The notes under the pieces are model-generated. The model did not search any database, was not told where the DNA came from, and was given only the letters and a program-made list of their open reading frames with translations. The translations under genes and the position numbers were made by a program. 64,000 nt of DNA from Atherix ibis (lineage: Eukaryota; Arthropoda; Insecta; Diptera; Athericidae), in assembly GCA_958298945.1 (NCBI GenBank), contig OY282606.1, positions 57,177,920 through 57,241,919 on the forward strand, in the 5' to 3' direction. Positions 32,323 to 43,684 of this stretch are shown here, in pieces (position 1 is the first letter of the stretch; each line of letters starts with the position of its first letter).

Positions 32323-33310
32323 TTGATTGTAAGGGAAAGTTCTGTCGTTTATTAAATACTTCCACTTGTATGCGTTGTCGATTCTTAGCGAGAATTCTGA
32401 TTCGACTGAAATGAATTTAAACCGTTAGATCACTGTATGATTGATGGTTTATACATATTTTTTTCGTATTTTTGTCAGTTTTTTTAATGTTGTAAAAAGT
32501 GAAGAAAAGGTGTACTTAAGACATTGTATGTTGTATGAGTTCCAAAAAGGGAAGAACGCGATGGCGGCAAAAAAAAACTTGTGTGGCGTGGTTGGAGAAG
32601 ACGCAGTAATAGCTCGAACATGCCAGAGATGGTTTGCAAAATTTCGTTCGGGTGATTTTTCTTTGAAAAATTAACCCAGACCAATTGCTACGCAGTATGA
32701 TCAGGGCAAAACCCATGTTAAATTCCACAGAAGTGACCTTCAAGCTTGAAATTCATCAGACAACTCCTTTAGAGTACATTAAAAGGCTTGGTTTTGTGTA
32801 CAAACTCTCTGTTTGGTTGCCTCAAGAATTAATCAGCCGGTCGATGCTGATCGTTACTGTTCGCAACTTGATGTTTTGAATAAAGAAATTCAACGTAAAC
32901 GGTCATATTTGACCAACAGAAAGGGTGCAATTCTTTACCATGACAACGCTAGACCGCACGTGACAAGACAAACCCTACAAAAAATTGCAGAGTTAGGTTG
33001 GGAAACTCTACCTCAGCCAGCATATTCTCCAGATTCTGCACCATCTGACTATCATCTGTTCGGGTCGCTGCAAAACTTTCTTGATGGAAATGAATATATA
33101 AATATTGAGGGTGTCCAAATGGCAGTAGAACTTTGCGTCCAAAAACGAGGACTTCTTTTCCAGGCGGTTGGATAAGCTGCCAGAACGATGGCAGACAGTT
33201 GTAACTAATAAAGGAAATTATATTTTGAATTACTTTTTGAATAAAAAGTGAAGAACAAATTGAGTTTTTTCGTTAGAAAAAGAAACGACAGAACTTTGCC
33301 TTACACCCAA
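32323..33310 (+). mobile_element. mar-D mariner, internally deleted
   Basis: Inverted repeats of about 28 bp: TGTAAGGGAAAGTTCTGTCG near 32328 and the complement of TGTAAGGCAAAGTTCTGTCG near 33304, with three mismatches in total. A TA follows the right end. The element is about 985 bp. The part of the gene carrying the first catalytic Asp is missing. Confidence 0.8.
32441..33260 (+). pseudogene. mariner transposase remnant of mar-D
   Basis: The N-terminal piece (32525-32671) reads HCMLYEFQKGKNAMAAKKNL and RTCQRWFAKFRSGDFSLKN, the first helix-turn-helix and linker. The next frame shows decayed second-HTH sequence to KRLGFVYKLSVWLP (32780-32820). After a deletion of the first catalytic block, an open 120-codon stretch (32813-33175) reads LDVLNKEIQRKRSYLTNRKG, YHDNARPHVTRQTLQKIAEL and YSPDSAPSDYHLFGSLQ. 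The last two Asp are kept and spaced by exactly 34 residues (DD34D). Stops after 33175 cut off the C-terminal helix. Confidence 0.8.
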
Positions 33311-33339
33311 TATTTTGTGCGTTAGTCCTCCCTAAAAGT

Positions 33340-33400
33340 GCAGTACAAGTTTTAACTTCGTCCGGTAATTATGCGATCCTGTAACAAGTGAAAATATGTT
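33340..33400 (+). mobile_element. Possible mar-B 5' leader remnant
   Basis: The sequence CCGGTAATTATGCGATCCTG, followed by a TTTTGTAGTGCGTT phrase, resembles the leader of the two mar-B copies (GCCCGGTAACTTGCGACC at about 58116; GTAGTGCGTTTC at about 58178; TTTTGTAGTGAGTTACG at 1411). No coding part follows. The match is short and could be partly fortuitous. Confidence 0.3.
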
Positions 33401-34125
33401 TTGTAGTGCGTTAATTGTCGCATTGCTTTTCTGCCACACCTCGCTTTAAATGAATTTGAATAAAAAGTCGTGGAAACTTTTTCCAAAAAAACGAGTCTAA
33501 TTTTTCTTTTACAGAAGTTCGAATTTGTTAACAATTTTAAACGATAGTTTAGTTTTCTTACGAAATTATTGTATATATATTATAACTCGGGGAAAATATA
33601 ATATTTAAATCTTGTGTTTTTTTTATGCATATGCCACGACTAAAACATAGCTTTAACATTAAAGTGAAATTGACTCATGCTTTTAAAGTTGTAATTTTAT
33701 ATATATAAAATTCATGTATTATTATATTGTATATTTTGCAAATTTCTCGAAACTATTCCAGTAAAAATATGTACTCGCTTCTAGTAAATGTATTTTTTTC
33801 TGCTTTCAAACAAAGCATGAAGAATTGAAAATGGAAATAGAAATTTTTTGTTTTTGATATTACATTTCAAAGTAGAAGCAGAAGATAAAAAACAGATTTT
33901 CATATACTTTAGGGTCATACAAAACTGCACTGGCACGGAACATTTTCTAACTTTCACTAACTATAAGCAAATGTAACAAAACTGCTCACAATATAAGGTG
34001 TAAATAAAAGGGGGGTCATGCGATAAATTTAACACTTTACAATGTAAGCATTTATTGTTACTCAATTTCTCAACTCTTTTTGTATATGGTCACACATGTT
34101 ACTAGTGAAACTTACATTTAACGAT
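33401..34125. other. AT-rich spacer
   Basis: No supported gene. Confidence 0.4.
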
Positions 34126-34129
34126 GGCC

Positions 34130-35560
34130 CCACAGCATATGTGATGCCCAAAATAGCGCAACATTAATGAAACCATAGAATTCCAGTGGTGGTGGAGACC
34201 CGCACAACAAAATAGGTTATCGACCCATTGTTGTCAAATGCCAGATATGACGCGTCCCTCAAACTGTCGATGCCAATAGTTTTTATCCTTACCATGTTTT
34301 GGTATATCGCGCGTGTTGAAAGTATTAAAAGGGATAAAGACAGAGATGTCGGTGTAATAATTTGGGAAAACCGAGTGAAGCAGAGAATTCCACATTCGGA
34401 TAGAACACTTAAAAGATGTGCATTCCTGGCGAAACAGATATTACGGTGAAATAATTGTAGGGGCAGAATGCAACTAGTTAATTCCCTGGAACAGTGTTCA
34501 TGAAATACGATAAAATAAGGAAAGACGGGAGACATTGCGTCGGTGTTCCAGTGAGTGTAATGACTCCATAATATTTTTGTCTCGTATTATTGTAATTTCA
34601 TCGCTTGATTTTTTATTCCATCTTAAAAGTGCAATGAAGTTTCAGAAGCGGCTGCCCATAAATGGGAAATATATTCCAGCTTCGAACAAATATATTCCTG
34701 AATATATTGTCTAGATTAGATGGAGTGAAAATTAAAACTTATTGCATCGCTTAAGGAAACCTAAATATTTTGCAGCGTTTTTCGTTATTATAAATTAGTC
34801 GTTCATTAAATAACGTGAATCATGAAACGAGTATGAAAAACTAAGAGTACTGTCATCAGCGAAACAGTGGGTTGGATGAGAAGTAACAGAGAAGAGATCT
34901 TTTATGAAAATTAGAAAAGGAATCGGAGATAAAACGAAACCCTAGCGAATACTAGCATTTATTTGATGGGCTGCAGACTTGAAACCATCCAAAACAATTT
35001 GCATTGATCGGTTCGAAAGATGGATTCCTATCCATTTGAGGAGGCAATCGTCGATACCAAAGGTACGCATTTTCTGGACAAAAGAGCCGGACGCTCTAAA
35101 GTATCAAGTGCTATAACGCAGAATAATGCAGAGTATGGGATTCACTTTTCGGCCATCAAATCATCAGTGGATCTATTGCTACGGAGCTTCATTAGCTGGT
35201 AGATTGTCAGTGTTTCCATGACCTTAGAAAGAAGGACCCTTAGTGCAATGAGTTGGTAATTGGAGGGGGAAGAAGACTCGCCTTTCTTGGGAATCCGTTA
35301 AACGAATGCTGTTTTCCATTTTTTCAGACAATTTCCAGAAGAAAAGGGTAAGTGGAAAAGCTTAGGCAGTGGCTTTGCCAATGTAAAAAAACACCTCTTC
35401 AGAACTATGGGGGATATACCATCTGGACTAGCGGATTTATGGTATATCACTATCTCCAAAGACCTTGACAACAGTACAAGTGCGAAAACGAATTTGAACT
35501 GCAGTGCCTCTTATGAATAGGCCTAAAACCCTTTCGATAGAGCTGATTAATAAAAACAAA
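34130..35560 (-). mobile_element. Old LINE relic O (Jockey/CR1-type reverse transcriptase)
   Basis: The minus-strand reading contains RIPKKGESSSPSNYQLIAL near 35300-35240, which matches the K-x-G-x-x-x-PSNYRPIAL box at the start of non-LTR reverse transcriptases. Further on are AxR-like and HSFADD-like fragments (a TVSLMTVLLVF stretch near 34870-34840) and later pieces of the thumb. Stops occur every 10-40 codons, so this is an ancient copy of a family not otherwise present in the window. The 35560-36100 stretch may be its endonuclease part but cannot be supported. Confidence 0.5.
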
Positions 35561-37925
35561 ACGAAATCAGTATTAACGACCAGCAAGATAGTAAGGGATA
35601 CTATCACTCCCAGCATCAGTGAATGAATTCAGATAGACATCAGGTTGAACTCTTTCGAACATCTGAAAATTGCTGATTAACAGACAAGTGGGGTTCTAAA
35701 TGCCTTGCAAAAACAATGCCTAACAATAGAGGGTTCAGACAGAGCTAACACATTCAGTTTTATGATACTCTACACGGTCCCTATTTGGTCAGAAACTATG
35801 GTGATCGAATAGTATAAACGTCGGGTAATGGCGATATATTTTAGGGGGGCACTTTGAGTTTCCAAAACATTCCGACTGCACTTTAGGTGAATGGGAGTGA
35901 AAATTGATCATTGTGGACGGGGTGACGATCAGCAAGGAGGAAAAAACTAAAGGAAAAACTTCATTTTTGACATTGTCGTGAAGAAGTGAGCCACTATGTG
36001 ACCCAATCAACGGGATATGGAAGCTTCAGGATGACGTCCCATAATTGAGGACATAAGTCATGTCGCACAAAGAAAATTACCCCACAATATGGTCGCTAAA
36101 CACCCATAATAACGTATTTTCTTAAAGTATCATCCAATGTTGGCTTTAAGGAATTTATGCTACAATACGAAGCGGTTGCAGTTATTTATTAAATGAAATT
36201 ATGTTCCAGATTAAATAGTATCAAAATTAACTAATATTGAATATACAAAAAAAAACCTAGGAATTTATATACAATTGTTTATTTTAATTTAAAATTCGCA
36301 CGCCCTAATAAAAACCCCGGTTATTGATTATAGTTAAATATTCAATATAACGAGATTTTTTATTTGGGCCTATTAAAAAATATATATCGCACTTAGTATT
36401 CACTAAAATTGCATATTATTACTAATGACTTTTATTTTATATATAAAAAAAAAAGTCATTAGTTAACGTTCTGCTTTCAAGGTTCACCTCGTTAAACATC
36501 ATTACGAATTTAAAAACTTTGCAATATTAAAACACAAGAAATATACAAATATATTATGTACAAAAAATTATGGGCAAATTATAAAAACTCTCACCAGCAA
36601 GAACAACGATCATATCGAAATTATTTTTTTATATCTCTCCAGTTTGCAATATGGCCTAAAAACCGCGATAAATGATCTTAATTGGCACTTTTAACTATCG
36701 ATCTGTACTTGTTGTAAGTTTTTTAATGTAACAACAACGATAACAACAACAAAAAACTATCCGGAATATCTACTGATGCGTTGCTTAATTTTTCCAATTT
36801 TTTTAAATGGTCTTTTAAAAGTAATTAGTGTCAGGATCAAATCAAAGTTTTTGCAGAAACTTTAAAAATAAGCACATATCTGAGCTATGATAAAATTTCA
36901 TAAGATTGCCGGATTGTTTTCTGAATTTGACAGGTCCACGAAGTTTAAAACATATCTTAAAGCAGTTTAATTAGTGTTTATAATAGGAAAACGATTTTTG
37001 GTTTCATTATGAGTGGTGCAAGTTTGCAAAAAAAGATATTATAATTATATTAGGAAATTTACATGGTGGCCAGTAATTTTGTTTTTACTTTGAAAACAAA
37101 ATTGAGAAATTATTGATGAGTTAATAAAAATAATTTATATAAACAAATATTACTCGTATAGACAATAGTAAGTATTGTAAAAAATAATTTATATTAAAAC
37201 TTAGGTTTTCTATTAAAATTAAAGAAAATTTATTCAACTACAATTTCTTTCGAGTTAGCACTAATTTTTACATAATAGAAATCCAGACAGGATCAGCATT
37301 GACTTTACCAAAAAAAAATGTCGGAAAAACAGTAACTGATCTTATACAAAATTTTAAACCAAAATTAAACTTGATAAGGATTGGGTTCACTCTCTCACTT
37401 ATTGTCGTGAAGGTTGTTTACCTTATTTTTAATAGCTATTATATTTACCTCCCAACTTCCTATCAGGTTAAGAGTCACGTTCAGTTTATCAACTAAAATA
37501 ATATCTGTCGTACTGTGTTCTGGTACAGACAAGAAGATACATCCGAATTTTCCATGTGGGAATTTTCGTGCAAAAGCTTTTTATTATTCAAAATATAGAC
37601 CAAAATTATCGTCGGTAGTCCTAGTTAACGATATTAAATCATTTTTAGTGACTTTCTCATCAGAGCTACGAGTACACATTTATGGCATTATGGGTAACTT
37701 GGTACAGCTGAACATACAATAAAAGATTTGCTCCATTATATAAAAGGTTTTTGTAGGCATGTTGAGCAATAATACGAGTACTTGGCCATAAAGTAGGCAT
37801 TCTTAATAGTGAGTTTGATATTATAGAACGTTTCTACCTACCGCTTCTACTTTTTTTTTAATTTTTCATCTGGAACTACAATTGTAACAAGAAAATTTAA
37901 ATAACATTTTAATTTAGAATCTTGT
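35561..37925. other. AT-rich intergenic DNA
   Basis: No supported gene. It holds a short hairpin (36421-36463) and three TACGAGTA octamers in either orientation (37151-37158, 37667-37674, 37773-37780). Overlapping plus-strand open stretches at 37299-37722 have no recognisable domain. Confidence 0.45.
36421..36463. repeat. Short inverted repeat (ACTAATGACTTTT)
   Basis: ACTAATGACTTTTATTTTA at 36421 pairs with sequence ending at 36463, with 13 perfect outer base pairs followed by A/T-rich pairing. Small foldback of unknown meaning. Confidence 0.6.
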
Positions 37926-38519
37926 GCATCATGAAGTGGGAGTAAACACCCATCGGCGTTTCTCCAACTAATGGAAGTTAGATTCATCTAGTAAATCTCT
38001 GGCCATTGCCTCTTAAGTCTCCGATGAGTGTTTCCGGTTTTTTGATATGATGATAGGATAAAGAAGAGTGAATTTTTTGATAGCGGGAAATGTACAGGTG
38101 CTGCACAAAGGGAACATTTATATCACGATTTATTACGTTGTTATGAACATAAAAGGAGGTGGAGAATCTTGGATTGTAAGGCCTGGACGCGATAGGAATT
38201 GGAACATTTCATTTAACCCCAAATATTAATTCCATATGTCCAAAAAGGTTTTATAATTATATTGTAGATTAGAAGTTTACTTTTGATTGTTATTTTCGAT
38301 CGTTTGTCCAGTAGTCTAAGAAGTTGTAGGTAACATCTGTTAGCTTCAACTCTTTTTAGCCTAATATGTGGGTTCCATGTTTATCTCTTCTCCAGGTAAA
38401 ATCCCAAATAACGTACTTTATCATATTGTGGAATCATGATTGTATTAAGGTATTTATACCTGTAGGTTTTACTTCACAAAGTGTGAAAGTAATGTGATGA
38501 CTCTTCTTTTCATTTACCC

Positions 38520-39070
38520 TCACTCTCCATCTCTTAATCCAGGATTGAAGGTTGTCGATATGGAATTGTAAATTGTTGGAAACTATGTCAGGATTTGTAT
38601 GGGTAGCAAGTATGACCGTATCGTCTGCATAAGTAGCAATGATAGTAGTAGGACCAGATGGGATATCACGGGTATAAATATTATATAAAATGGGACCAAG
38701 GATACTGCCTTGTGGGACTCCGGATAGAATAGGATATATTTCAGAGGATTCTGAGTTAATTGAAACTTGGAAATAACTTTGGGAGAGATATGAATTTATT
38801 ATAAGGTAGTATGTTGAAGGAAGAACGCTCTTGAGTTTCCAGAGGAGTCAAGAATGCCACACGCGATGAAAAGCTTGGGAGATATCTAAAAATACTACTG
38901 GGCAATACTCTTTCCTCTCAAGAGAGGATGCAATGTTTTCATTAACTAGGACTGGGTAGAGTCGTTTTAATAGGAGTTTTTCAAAAATCTTACCAAGGAT
39001 TGGTAAGAGGCTGATAGGTCTATAGGAGGAAGGAGAATTAAGGGGTTTATTTGGTTTAGGAATCATTTTA
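38520..39070 (-). pseudogene. Jockey-like reverse transcriptase segments (copy I)
   Basis: The open stretch 39066-38848 reads MIPKPNKPLNSPSSYRPISL, LPILGKIFEKLLLKRLYPVL, then, after a deletion, CPVVFLDISQAFHRVWHS (motif A; the second Asp of the usual FDRV is His). Other frames continue with INSESSEIYPILSGVPQGS, LGPILYNIYTRDIPSGP and ATYADDTVILATHTN (38640-38580). YADD is intact. The deletion and frame changes make it inactive. Confidence 0.8.
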
Positions 39071-39567
39071 ATGACAGTAAATTTCTAGAGCAAAGGAAAA
39101 TAGGTTGTGCGCAGGATACTATTAAAAATGTATGTAATTAAAACTAAAGATTTTCGGGAAGATCATAATCAGGAGCTTTTTTATTGGGAAGACGCAGAAC
39201 AGTCGATTTAATTTCAGAGGGCTTAAAATTTTTGGGAGGAAGAGTCATAGGGACTGGGAACATTAGTTCCACACATATATAGTGAGGTCATTTAAAGCTT
39301 CATTAATGTCGTTTGCTATGTTATTTTTAACGTTCATTTTAAATCAATCTGTTAGTCTAATTTGTTTCTAAATATGTTCGAATCTATTTTGCCATTTATA
39401 AGCCTAGGATAAAGAGTCTTTAAGATTAGCTTAGAATTAAGGGTAAGGAGAACAAGACTATGATCATAGTTTAAATCAGAAAGAGTTTCAATAGTAGAAT
39501 TCATGGTAATTGAAGAAGTGCTAATGAAGTAATCAAGGATATCAGGTCGTTTTGAACTAGAAGTTGG

Positions 39568-40059
39568 TCAGTATGTTGGATTTGGAGGGGAAGTTATTTG
39601 ATATGATGTATGGGATAGAGCTTCCAGAAAAATCTTTCCTCGAAGGTTAGCAACTCGACAACCCATTGAGTGTAAGGAGGATAAAAAGTAGGAACCAGTT
39701 ATGGTTTTGTTGGGAGGACAATATAGAGATGCTACATTAAGATTAAATAAGGAGTTATCAATAGTAACAACTGGGGATTGCAGGGATTCGGAGGAGACAT
39801 TGAAGAGAATGTTATGTTTAATGGATTTTCTTATAAGGATATCCGTTCCACCATGCACCGTATTTTTAGGGTGATAAGTTCTGTATGTTTCATAGTCTCG
39901 TATAGTAAAGTATGACCTGGATGTAAAGTGCGTCTCAATTAATAGAGCAATGTCAATGCATCCGTCATGTAGAAGAATGTCCAGTTCTTGTCGATGGGGT
40001 TTCAATCCATTTGGGTTCCGTAAAAGGATGGAGAGGGAATTTTCGGTGCACGGCGACAT
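39568..40059 (-). pseudogene. Jockey-like ORF2 endonuclease domain (copy I)
   Basis: A 163-codon open stretch from the ATG at 40059. It shows an apurinic-like endonuclease fold: ILLRNPNGLKPHRQELDILL (the N of the usual W/RNANGL box), IALLIETHF (catalytic Glu), RTYHPKNTVHGGTDILIRKS, and VASLYCPPN. This enzyme would nick the target DNA. The frame shifts at about 39570; the remainder is readable in other frames as far as about 39420, for example DILDYFISTSSI and LNYDHSLVLL (the terminal SDH-like box changed to YDH). The start codon directly follows the ORF1 stop. Confidence 0.8.
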
Positions 40060-40240
40060 TTATTTTTTAACAGTGGTCGATAAAGCTGACACAATGGATA
40101 TCAAAGCATTTACAAATGGTGTTAGTATTTTGTTTAATTGCTCTATAAGTGTATTGGTTAATTGGGAGAACATTAAGGATATATTTTATATGCAGCCTAC
40201 TAAAAGTAACTATAACCAAAACGAGGCGGCTAACATGATC
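40060..40240 (-). pseudogene. Jockey-like ORF1 C-terminal fragment (copy I)
   Basis: A minus-strand frame ends at TAA (40062-40060), immediately before the ORF2 ATG. It reads as a hydrophobic, helix-forming tail (NISLMFSQLTNTLIEQLNKI, then LTPFVNALISIVSAL). Jockey-type ORF1 proteins (nucleic-acid-binding, Gag-like) commonly end in such an amphipathic segment. The zinc-knuckle part is not present. Confidence 0.5.
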
Positions 40241-40250
40241 GCATAATTAA

Positions 40251-42950
40251 ACAGGATGCGAAATCTTCCATTATATGTGGTACAAATGTTGTTCTTTCCT
40301 GAAGTCATTTAAAATAGAATACACGAAAATACATATCTTTGCCGGACCACATTACATCTCCTATTAATGTTAAATGGTTCCACAAGTGATTTGGCTGTTT
40401 GTACTATTCATCCTCGCATACTAGCATAGTCAATTTTATTTATTTCTTTAGATTGTTCATATTATACTCGTAATATTTTTTGACCAACTTCCGCAGAGAG
40501 ATCTGATATTTAGCGAATTTTTCTGGAGTGAAGCCTCAACATTTTTTCTGATATGGACGTATAATTTTTTGGGCGAATAGAGCAATTCTGCCTAAAAGGA
40601 AAGCGGTAAACATCTTTTTTGATGTCACATTCGGTGACATTTTTTTTAAAGAATTGTCGAAAATGCCTAGGAGCCAGAAGTCAGCCATTAATTTGCTATG
40701 CTATACTTGAACCATTTCAATAAGAACTTAATATGGGTCTGTCACCTCAATACTTAAACAGATCGCTTGGAATCGCATCGACACCTAGCTACTTTATTCA
40801 AACGGATCTCTTTTGAAGTTCTTTCAACGCTTGGTGGCGGCGGCTGTTTTTTATTCAGATGGCGAGACCTCTAACTCGTATTTCATATCGTTTTGTATTG
40901 GGCACTTCATCAAAATATCCGGTCCATTACTTAATATAGATTCTGGTCGGATTACATCGATAACTTTCAATTGCATCAAAGTTATGGAGTAGGTGAACTT
41001 TTCTATTACCAGAGGGTTTGCTTGAAAGACACCTATCCTCATTTGGGGTCCAAAAAGTATATAGAACACCGAAAATAATGTTTAAGTTAAAAGTGTTATT
41101 ATGAATTAAATCGAAAGATACACTATGAATAAGTGACTGATGGCTTTTACTGACAATAGACTTAATTTTCGTAATATTATCGAAAAAGAATATTTTAATT
41201 GCCATTGTTCGATATGAAAAATAAATTTGGTCGAAATTTAAAGTATTTTCAGTCTATATGTGTAGATATAGACACAACGCCCGAGACCTGTTTAAGAAAA
41301 ACTCAACGCCCAAGACCTGTTTAAGAAAGACTCGAATGTTTTTTAATATGGTCAAAATTGCAAACAAACAAGAGCTTAATAGAAAATTTAAAAAATTCAT
41401 AATAGAAAATTTAAAAAATTCCATATAAGTAAAAATATTTAATAAGACCTAACCGAGCGAAAGTTACATAAATTGTAATGGAAAAAAATATTATGTTGAA
41501 ATTAATTTTTAATTGTTTTATAGGCAGTACTCCTTCAAATCAACTTCAACTATAGTAACTCCCAATTAACATAAAAAACTTTGAGTTTTAGTTGGTTGGT
41601 CAATCATTTTAAAAATTTCAGTAGTTAAACTTGTACAATAGTGATTAGTTTCAACACTATTAAAAAAAATCCTTCACTAACAATTACAACAAACTACAAG
41701 TGATATAAGCTATAAGAGTTGTGTACTCAATAATTTTTCTATGAACATCAAGAAAAAATACTATTGACGACAATTATTTTTTATTTTTATTTGTTAAGTA
41801 AATTGATTTAATAAAAGTTTAGTTGAAGCAGTAAGTTAGCAGAAATTACGAAACTATGTTTTTGTAAAGGTTTCATTTGATTGCAATTAAGTTCAGACTC
41901 GGTCAATTTGCATGCAAAAACGATAACTTCTTTAGGAGGAGAACGATTACTGCAATAAATCTAGTTTAGGAGATTTAAATCTTGTTACATTTATAAACAG
42001 GCATTGAATCGTGTTAATTGGCAATGTATGCCTGCTTCTTAACGACACTGATTTATGCATCATTTTTCACCCATTTCAGGTTGAAAGTAATTTTTCCAAA
42101 TTGCACATTCAATTAAGGAAATGAGCAAAAATGGGGCAGAAATCGACAATATTTAATCTTATGAAGCGTTCAGTTTCGTGTATCATATTATACTAGCATC
42201 CAGTTATTCTACAATACAAAGCCTCAAGGACTACGCTTTGTGATCGCTACAAGGACATACTGTTGGTGAGTAAATCTCCAGACGCCAGACCATGTCTGGT
42301 ATAAAATTTAGCACAATTTTGGTGTACATCATTCTTCTTAATCTGAACTTACCTTTCAAACTACTATTTGCTACGTTGTGTTTACGAATAATGACTTAGT
42401 CAATTAATAATATGAAGGAAGGTGAGTTGAATTTTATTCGCCAACACAATAAGATGTAGTAAAAACAAGTACTATAAATAAAAGCAGTAGCCGTATTTGT
42501 TTAGTTATGAAAGGTCACAAATTTAAGGGTTATTGAGAGAGAGAAATTATAGAAAATTTTCACAAAACATCTTAAATAGCCAAAAGGCCTCCGCTAGTTG
42601 AAATTTTAGAAATGCTGGACCTCTAGGCAGGTTGGGTTTGTGGTTGATTCAGCCATCCTGTAAAAATAATTATAATTCAAAAGCATAACAAAAAAAAAAG
42701 AACAAGCAGAAATGACCCGTTGAAAAAAATTTCGCATTTTCTCATGGTATGTGTGCTTGCTATATACAATAGATGCGGAGCTGCTCAGCAATTAGCCGAT
42801 ACCCTGTCGAAGCACCCGGCTAACATAGCAGCATTACAATAAATATGGTTGACAGGGAACTGGTATTCTGGAGAAGAGCAATTGTATTATATAATATATT
42901 ACAGTTGTGATTGAAAATATCACATACTCGGAATAGTCTTCTTAGTCAGG
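40251..42950. other. Spacer with one unidentified minus-strand fragment and small tandem duplications
   Basis: No recognised gene. A 29-bp unit CAACGCCCGAGACCTGTTTA... is tandemly duplicated at 41275-41303 and 41304-41332 with two mismatches. A second small duplication (AATAGAAAATTTAAAAAATT) lies at 41380-41420. The minus-strand frame 41069-40851 contains SNGPDILMKCPIQNDMKYEL, which faintly resembles LSNDDFMNCPVANEIKL at 54300. One complementary TACGAGTA lies at 40465-40472. Confidence 0.45.
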
Positions 42951-42954
42951 CATA

Positions 42955-43684
42955 AGATGAAGCCTGTTATTATCGGATTTGAAGCGATAAGTGAGAGGCT
43001 ACGCACTTTTTTAAGGGGGTAGAAGATGCCCACGAAGCCTGAAGTGTGACACAAAAATCATACTTGGGGACTTTAATACGTCGGCACCCAAAGCTTGCAT
43101 GAGCACAATAATGATAACAGACTGCGAACAATTCAGTTAGCAGTGGCAAAAAAAAACGATCGTTGAAAGTACCCGTATGTCTCCAGACGGGACTACTTCC
43201 AACCAAATTGATCACGTGTTGATTGACCGCCAGCATCTCTCGAAGCTAAAAACGTTTTATCCAACGGTGACCTGGATACGCCCGAATACCATTTTCGCCG
43301 ATGAATAGAGACGAACGAAACGTTCAACACGAGCATACTGCCAGACGTGAACTGATTGCAGCAATTAGAAACATAAATAAAGATATATGCACTGGAGAGG
43401 AAGCAGATATTGAAATGGCATGACAAGACCTAAGGAGCACTATCATTTGTAGACGGTAGAAGTACTAAGCCTCAGCCACAAAGAGAAATAGAATGGGTGG
43501 TTTGAAGATGATTGCAAGCCAGCAACAGAACAAAAGAATGCTGCATTCTCAGAGAACGTGGGCACGCGTAGAGAATTATCATAAATTGTGAAGAGCATAG
43601 AAGAGGATTCACAGACAAAAGAGAAAGAACTGGGAGAACAAACAGGTTTGTCACATCGAAAAAAATGTGGAGAGCAACCGCACC
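42955..43684 (+). pseudogene. RTE-like LINE endonuclease fragment
   Basis: The plus-strand frames read LGDFNT-like (43070), NNDNRLRTIQLAVAKKNDR (43110-43160), SPDGTTSNQIDHVLIDRQHL (43181-43240) and PTVTWIRPN. Past stops come WFEDDCKPATEQKNAAF (43496-43545) and an arginine-rich RTNRF-type segment. SPDGxTxNQIDHVLIDRRH is characteristic of the endonuclease domain of RTE-type LINEs, often annotated as craniofacial-development-protein-2-like. The reading frame changes several times. Its RT part is absent here. A matching 3' end lies at 45150-45352, beyond RNase-H LINE D. Confidence 0.7.

Larger units (their letters stand above)
37935..40250 (-). mobile_element. Jockey-like LINE copy I, longest copy in the window
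   Basis: Minus-strand element of about 2.3 kb. It contains the end of ORF1 (to 40060), most of the ORF2 endonuclease, RT segments, and a 3' UTR aligned with copy H. Its 3' end GGAGTAAACACCCATCGG lies at 37940. An internal deletion in RT removes part of the fingers-palm region (between VNENI and ASSLER near 38930), and there are frameshifts. No target-site duplication is obvious. Confidence 0.8.

Noticed and set aside
37299..37722. Overlapping plus-strand open stretches of 65 and 102 codons
   Set aside because: Two frames overlap and neither shows a domain or biased composition beyond AT-richness.
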